Made by a program: the position numbers and the translations under genes
In this document: piece after piece, positions 5,783 to 8,853 of the stretch
Layout: every line of letters begins with the position of its first letter
How positions within the stretch are numbered: position 1 is the stretch's first letter
Assembly (NCBI GenBank): GCA_022564695.1
Contig: JADFKX010000079.1
Coordinates: 1 to 8,853 of the forward strand
From: Chloroflexota bacterium
GTDB taxonomy: Bacteria > Chloroflexota > Dehalococcoidia > SM23-28-2 > RBG-16-64-32
DNA: 8,853 nucleotides
Reading direction: 5' to 3'
Notes under the pieces: model-generated
What the model was told of the DNA's origin: nothing
Databases searched by the model: none
The model's input: the letters and a program-made list of their open reading frames with translations, nothing else

Positions 5783-6640
5783 CTAGTTCCAGCTGAGATC
5801 CTCGGGACCGGAATCATCCGTAAATGTTTGCTGAGGCATGGACGTTGTCGATGTGGGCAGGCGCCGGCCGACCTTATTGGCGTACATATCGGAGTCAGCC
5901 CAGTGCATCATCTCGTCTATGTCTTCGCCGCCCCAGGGGTACCCGGAGACGCCGATGGAGACGTTGATCAGTACGCGCAGACCTTCATGCTCGTACATGG
6001 GGGTCTCCTCCAGCTCTTCCCAGAGGCGCTGAGCAAGAGCGTACGCCCCGCGCTTGTCCGTGTCCGGCATGAGCACTGCGAACTCGTCGCCGCCCAGGCG
6101 GGCGGGGACATCGTTGTTACGGATGTGCTTGTTGATAACCTTGGCCAGATTGGCGATTATGATATCGCCCACGGCATGGCCGTACTCATCGTTAATCTTC
6201 TTCAATCCGTCGATGTCCAGGGCTACAAGAGCCAGCGTCCGATTGCTGTTGCGGGCGCGCGCCAACCCCTCTTGAAAGCGTTCGTAGAAGTAGCGCCGGT
6301 TGTAAAGCTCCGTCAGCTCGTCGTGCGATGCCAAATTTTCAAGCTCTATCGAGCGCATGATGAGTCGCCCCTGGTAGCTGCGCAGCAGGTCCACGTGCGT
6401 AGTATGGGTGTAGCGGGCAGAGGCGATCCCAAACAGGACAGGCAGGCAGACTAGTATGGGGTAGACGATGTACTGCCATAGCTGGACGGCTTCTGTGAGT
6501 ACGTAAAAGGTTGCGGCCAATCCCGCCAGAGCGAGCGCAATGAAGATACTCACCCAGACGATGCGGCTGATCCGCTCCTCGTCCCGTGCGAGCGGCTCTT
6601 CCGATAGTGCCTCTGCCCCGAGCTGTGTTGTCGTGTTCAT
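5783..6640 (-). CDS. Membrane-anchored GGDEF diguanylate cyclase
   Basis: A 285-residue enzyme that should make cyclic di-GMP from two GTP. Two membrane segments (about 27-48 and 57-77) with only a short loop between them anchor it, so there is no large external sensor. A short helical linker leads into the GGDEF domain (about 100-262). Seen: DELTELYNRR at 107-116, metal-binding Asp142 in DIDGLKKIN, the signature GGDEF at 183-187, and an intact inhibitory site RNND at 174-177, exactly five residues before the signature. The enzyme is therefore predicted active and product-inhibited. After the domain comes a Ser/Thr-rich tail of about 25 residues. AAGG lies 5 bases before the ATG, a weak ribosome site. 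The HD-GYP gene follows after 16 bases. Confidence 0.94.
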   Translation of the reverse strand: MNTTTQLGAEALSEEPLARDEERISRIVWVSIFIALALAGLAATFYVLTEAVQLWQYIVYPILVCLPVLFGIASARYTHTTHVDLLRSYQGRLIMRSIELENLASHDELTELYNRRYFYERFQEGLARARNSNRTLALVALDIDGLKKINDEYGHAVGDIIIANLAKVINKHIRNNDVPARLGGDEFAVLMPDTDKRGAYALAQRLWEELEETPMYEHEGLRVLINVSIGVSGYPWGGEDIDEMMHWADSDMYANKVGRRLPTSTTSMPQQTFTDDSGPEDLSWN

Positions 6641-6852
6641 CTACGCCTTAATATGGATTGCCTTCGCCCTTTCGAGCGAGTCGCCATTTTCTGTAGCTTG
6701 GGATTGACTGAACCGCTACTGAATTACGTTCATTCTCATTAAGGTAAGACGCGCCCTTTGGGGGGTAGTTACAGGAACGGCCGCTACTTTAGCGTGTGAC
6801 TGCGTTAAATACGATGCAGGCTGGCCTTGCGTCCTCTGGGGTGAACCCGCCG

Positions 6853-6875
6853 CCTGCCCGCCAACCCAGGGCAGG
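6853..6875 (+). repeat. Inverted repeat CCTGCCC / GGGCAGG
   Basis: Perfect 7-bp arms around a 9-base centre in the middle of the 452-bp gap. The arm word CCTGCCC also appears in the repeat block near 4269-4275, which hints at shared repeat material, but the word is short. It is not followed by a T tract. Confidence 0.35.
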
Positions 6876-7036
6876 ACTATCTGAGGTAGCTCCGTCACGC
6901 AGCCCCGGATGCGGGCTCGTCAGTATGAGCAGGCCTGCCATCACTATGGCACCGCAACCGATCTCTTTGTAGGGCGTTAGGACGCGAGCGCCGGTGAGGC
7001 TGTGAGCATACGCGTAGCGGATGCAGGTTGGCGGGG

Positions 7037-7042
7037 TATAAT
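7037..7042 (+). promoter_or_regulatory. -10 box (TATAAT) for the PHP gene
   Basis: Perfect TATAAT, with a predicted transcription start near 7049 and a leader of about 44 nt to the GTG start. No good -35 hexamer is seen at 15-18 bases. The near-direct repeat GATGCAGGTTGGC at 7020-7032 occupies the spacer just upstream. Confidence 0.45.
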
Positions 7043-7092
7043 ACACGAGCGACGCCGAATCCGCCCCAGATCGCTATCTGAAGGAGACCGCC

Positions 7093-8532
7093 GTGGAGCG
7101 TAGGCTGCGCCTTGAGGGACACATATCGGCGGAGGAGGTCCGCCGCAGCCCCTACCTCTACCTTCCCGTCCCTGTGCCGCCCCGCGCTTCGCGGTTGCAC
7201 GTCTCCTACGAGTACTCCGACCCCGTTACCGCGCCCTTCGGCATGGGGCCCGGCAATACCGTCGATATCGGCATCTTCGACTCACGCGGCCACGACTTTA
7301 TCGACGCCGCCGGCTTTCGTGGCTGGAGCGGCGGCGCCAGGAGCGAGTTCTTCATCGCCCCTCACGAGGCGACCCCCGGCTACATCCGCGGGCCGCTCTT
7401 CCCCGGCGACTGGCACGTTCTTCTGGGTATCGAGCGGGCTAACCCGGAGGGCGTGCGCTACGACGTGACGGTAAGCCTGACTTTGGACGAAGACGACCTA
7501 CTCACGGCGGAGACGCCGGCTGTGCTGGCGGCGCAACCAGCGACTAAATCTAAAGGCCGCAGCCGATGGGTGAAGGGCGATCTCCACTGCCACACCGTCC
7601 ATTCAGACGGGCTCAACACGGTGGACGAGATCGTGACAAACGCCATCGAGCGCGGCCTTGATTACCTGGCGGTGACCGACCACAACACCAACACCCATCA
7701 CGAGGAGCTGGCACGACTCGCCCACCTGCCGATCACTCTCATCCCCGGCGAGGAGGTGACCACATACTGGGGCCACGCCAATATGTGGGGCCTGCGGGAG
7801 TGGGTCGACTTTCGTTGCGCGGACTCGGAGTCTATGCAGGCGGTGCAGAGGTTCGTGCTTCAGCGGGGTGGCCTCATCTCCATGAACCACCCCAAGAGCG
7901 TGGGCCCGCCCTGGCTGTTTGAGGGCTGGAACGGCTATCCCTGTATGGAGGTGTGGCAAGCGCCCTGGCGCTTCTACAACTGGGAGTCGCTGGAGCGCTG
8001 GGATAACCTGCTGCGCGGCGGAGAGCGCGTCATCGCCGTGGGCGGCTCCGATGTCCACTCCATCCCGCCGAAACCGCCGCGGCACCCGCATGGCCTTGGC
8101 AACCCCTGCACCTGGGTCTATGCCGAGGGCGGCCCGTCCGAGGAGAGTATCCTGGAAGGCATCCGCGAGGGTCACGTGTTCATCACGGATGATCCCAGTG
8201 GCGCCCAGCTAATCCTGACGGCGGACGCCGACGGCGACGGCAAGTTCGAGGCGATGATGGGTGACTCGGTTGAGGCGGCCGAGGGCCAGGCCGTCTCCTT
8301 TCGTGTCTGGACGAACGGCGGCAGCGACCGTCGGCTGTGGATCATCTGCGACGGCCTTCCCCTGGATGTGATACCGCTGGACGGCCCGGAGGCGACGCAT
8401 TCGTTCTCGCTGGAGCTTTCCGGTCGCAGCTATGTGAGGGCGGAGCTTCGGGGCTTCCGTGGCCGGCCGGAACGGGGCGAGGTGGTGTGGGCGATGACGA
8501 ACCCGATCTGGCTGAAGACGCGCTCGAACTGA
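7093..8532 (+). CDS. PHP-domain metallohydrolase, CehA/McbA family
   Basis: A 479-residue predicted metal-dependent hydrolase. CehA/McbA relatives include carbaryl and other ester hydrolases and phosphoesterases, so the substrate here is open. There is no signal peptide. Residues about 1-150 form a beta-rich N-terminal domain. The PHP core follows: DLHCHTVHSDG at 163-173 (metal ligands His165 and His167), TDHN at 195-198, GEE at 219-221, NHP with His266, and GGSDVH at 317-322 (Asp320, His322). A C-terminal beta domain from about 370 carries DADGDGKFE at 378-386, which has the spacing of a calcium-binding DxDxDG loop, and ends with TNPI at 469-472. GTG at 7093 is chosen because AAGGAG at 7081-7086 lies 6 bases upstream and a TATAAT box precedes it. 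A small membrane-protein gene follows after 115 bp. Confidence 0.93.
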   Translation: MERRLRLEGHISAEEVRRSPYLYLPVPVPPRASRLHVSYEYSDPVTAPFGMGPGNTVDIGIFDSRGHDFIDAAGFRGWSGGARSEFFIAPHEATPGYIRGPLFPGDWHVLLGIERANPEGVRYDVTVSLTLDEDDLLTAETPAVLAAQPATKSKGRSRWVKGDLHCHTVHSDGLNTVDEIVTNAIERGLDYLAVTDHNTNTHHEELARLAHLPITLIPGEEVTTYWGHANMWGLREWVDFRCADSESMQAVQRFVLQRGGLISMNHPKSVGPPWLFEGWNGYPCMEVWQAPWRFYNWESLERWDNLLRGGERVIAVGGSDVHSIPPKPPRHPHGLGNPCTWVYAEGGPSEESILEGIREGHVFITDDPSGAQLILTADADGDGKFEAMMGDSVEAAEGQAVSFRVWTNGGSDRRLWIICDGLPLDVIPLDGPEATHSFSLELSGRSYVRAELRGFRGRPERGEVVWAMTNPIWLKTRSN

Positions 8533-8564
8533 GACCGTGGGTCTGGGTATTCAGCTGACTCGCT

Positions 8565-8583
8565 CCGCCGTGTACCGAGGCGG
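8565..8583 (+). repeat. Hairpin CCGCC / GGCGG after the PHP gene
   Basis: A 5-bp stem with a 9-base loop, flanked further out by GACT (8557-8560) and AGTC (8586-8589), which could extend it. It follows the PHP stop codon by about 30 bases. It lacks a T tract, so it is at most a weak or factor-dependent terminator. A second small hairpin AGACC-GTG-GGTCT overlaps the stop codon at 8532-8544. Confidence 0.3.
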
Positions 8584-8647
8584 CCAGTCCAGGTTGTAGA
8601 ATGAGGAAGGCTTCTTCTTCGTTACAGCTCTGAAAGGAGTGATCGCC

Positions 8648-8827
8648 GTGGCTCGCCGTCTGTTCCTTGCCTATGTCGCTGTCGTCTTCGGGCCCCTGGC
8701 CCTGGCCACCGCCGCGTTCGCCATACGCGACCTTCTGGCGCGGCGCGGCAGGCCGCCCTCCGCGGGTAACGGCCACGCTGAGGCCGGAGCGCTTGAGAAT
8801 ACCGTGGAGGAGGTGAAGGCCACCTGA
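8648..8827 (+). CDS. Small single-pass membrane protein, function unknown
   Basis: A predicted protein of 59 residues that I do not recognise. A short basic N-terminus (ARR) leads into one hydrophobic segment at about 5-27, then a basic stretch (RDLLARRGR) and a polar acidic tail of about 20 residues. The charge pattern allows either orientation. GTG at 8648 is chosen because AAAGGAG at 8633-8639 lies 8 bases upstream; the in-frame GTG at 8639 overlaps that site. It lies 115 bp after the PHP gene on the same strand, and a TAGAAT hexamer at 8597-8602 could give it its own promoter. The next probable start codon follows 22 bases after its stop. Confidence 0.6.
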   Translation: MARRLFLAYVAVVFGPLALATAAFAIRDLLARRGRPPSAGNGHAEAGALENTVEEVKAT

Positions 8828-8849
8828 TGGCAGCGAGGACGGAGATAGC

Positions 8850-8853
8850 GTGA
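8850..8853 (+). CDS. Probable start of a downstream gene, cut by the window edge
   Basis: GTG at 8850-8852 is preceded by GGAG at 8841-8844 with 5 bases spacing, 22 bases after the stop of the small membrane-protein gene. This is the usual layout of a next gene in an operon. Only the start codon lies in the window, so the product is unknown. An ATG overlapping the previous stop (8827) is rejected as a start because it meets a stop codon after eight codons. Confidence 0.3.

Larger units (their letters stand above)
6641..7092. other. 452-bp noncoding gap between divergent GGDEF and PHP genes
   Basis: No convincing gene is seen. The two open frames on the minus strand (6716-6898 and 6789-7046) have low-complexity, unrecognisable products and no ribosome sites. 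The gap contains an inverted repeat CCTGCCC/GGGCAGG at 6853-6875, a smaller one AGCCC/GGGCT at 6901-6917, and a near-direct repeat GATGCAGGYTGGC at 6813-6825 and 7020-7032. It ends with the promoter and ribosome site of the PHP gene. It does not fold into a tRNA that I can find. Confidence 0.5.

Noticed and set aside
5767..5817. Upstream ATG at 5817 as start of the HD-GYP gene
   Set aside because: It has no Shine-Dalgarno site and would overlap the end of the GGDEF gene. The ATG at 5766 leaves a normal operon spacing, though the longer form cannot be excluded.
5612..6454. 280-codon open frame on the plus strand
   Set aside because: It is antisense to the GGDEF gene and the start of the HD-GYP gene, with no motif or ribosome site.
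6789..7046. 85-codon minus-strand frame in the 452-bp gap
   Set aside because: There is no ribosome site, and its first codons overlap the plus-strand TATAAT box. The product has no recognisable domain and composition unlike the real genes.
7603..8175. 190-codon open frame on the minus strand
   Set aside because: It is antisense to the PHP core, which carries the metal-binding motifs on the plus strand.
1..8853. CRISPR arrays, tRNA or rRNA genes, transposases
   Set aside because: I looked for regularly spaced repeats, tRNA-like arms and transposase motifs on both strands and found none.

Overview
The window is GC-rich, densely coding bacterial DNA with mixed gene orientation. I count seven confident protein-coding genes, one probable small membrane-protein gene and the likely first codon of a gene cut by the right edge. 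There are no RNA genes, insertion sequences, CRISPR arrays or broken genes that I can support. The mix of families (SDR and Gfo/Idh/MocA oxidoreductases, a GYD-domain protein, a CehA/McbA-type PHP hydrolase) fits an environmental bacterium. So do the GTG starts, one apparently leaderless gene and an intergenic repeat of the type CTGAGCGAAG..GAATCTC. My best guess is Chloroflexota (Dehalococcoidia or SAR202-like), by inference only, because no marker gene is present.

Layout from the left. An SDR dehydrogenase (161-958, minus) and a Gfo/Idh/MocA oxidoreductase (1240-2316, plus) diverge from a 281-bp region. That region carries a -10 box for each direction and several short hairpins. The Gfo/Idh gene meets a small GYD-domain protein (2321-2611, minus) tail to tail with 4 bp between them. 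The GYD gene diverges from an unusual two-domain enzyme (2762-4168, plus): a GNAT acetyltransferase domain fused to a fold-type II PLP-dependent threonine/serine dehydratase-like domain. Its GTG start lies where transcription from a TACAAT box would begin, so the mRNA may be leaderless.

From 4169 to 4359 lies a noncoding stretch built of palindromic repeat units. After it comes a minus-strand pair that turns over cyclic di-GMP: a membrane-anchored GGDEF diguanylate cyclase (5783-6640), then a membrane-anchored HD-GYP phosphodiesterase with its own extracytoplasmic sensor region (4360-5766). The pair probably forms an operon. A 452-bp noncoding gap (6641-7092) holds a TATAAT box for the next plus-strand gene, a PHP-domain metallohydrolase (7093-8532). 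That gene is followed by a 59-residue single-pass membrane protein (8648-8827) and the probable start of another gene at 8850.

I do not see one coherent new multi-gene system. The most unusual items are the GNAT-dehydratase fusion, the palindromic repeat block at 4202-4350, and the SDR that lacks the usual active-site Asn and carries an 11-residue insertion.
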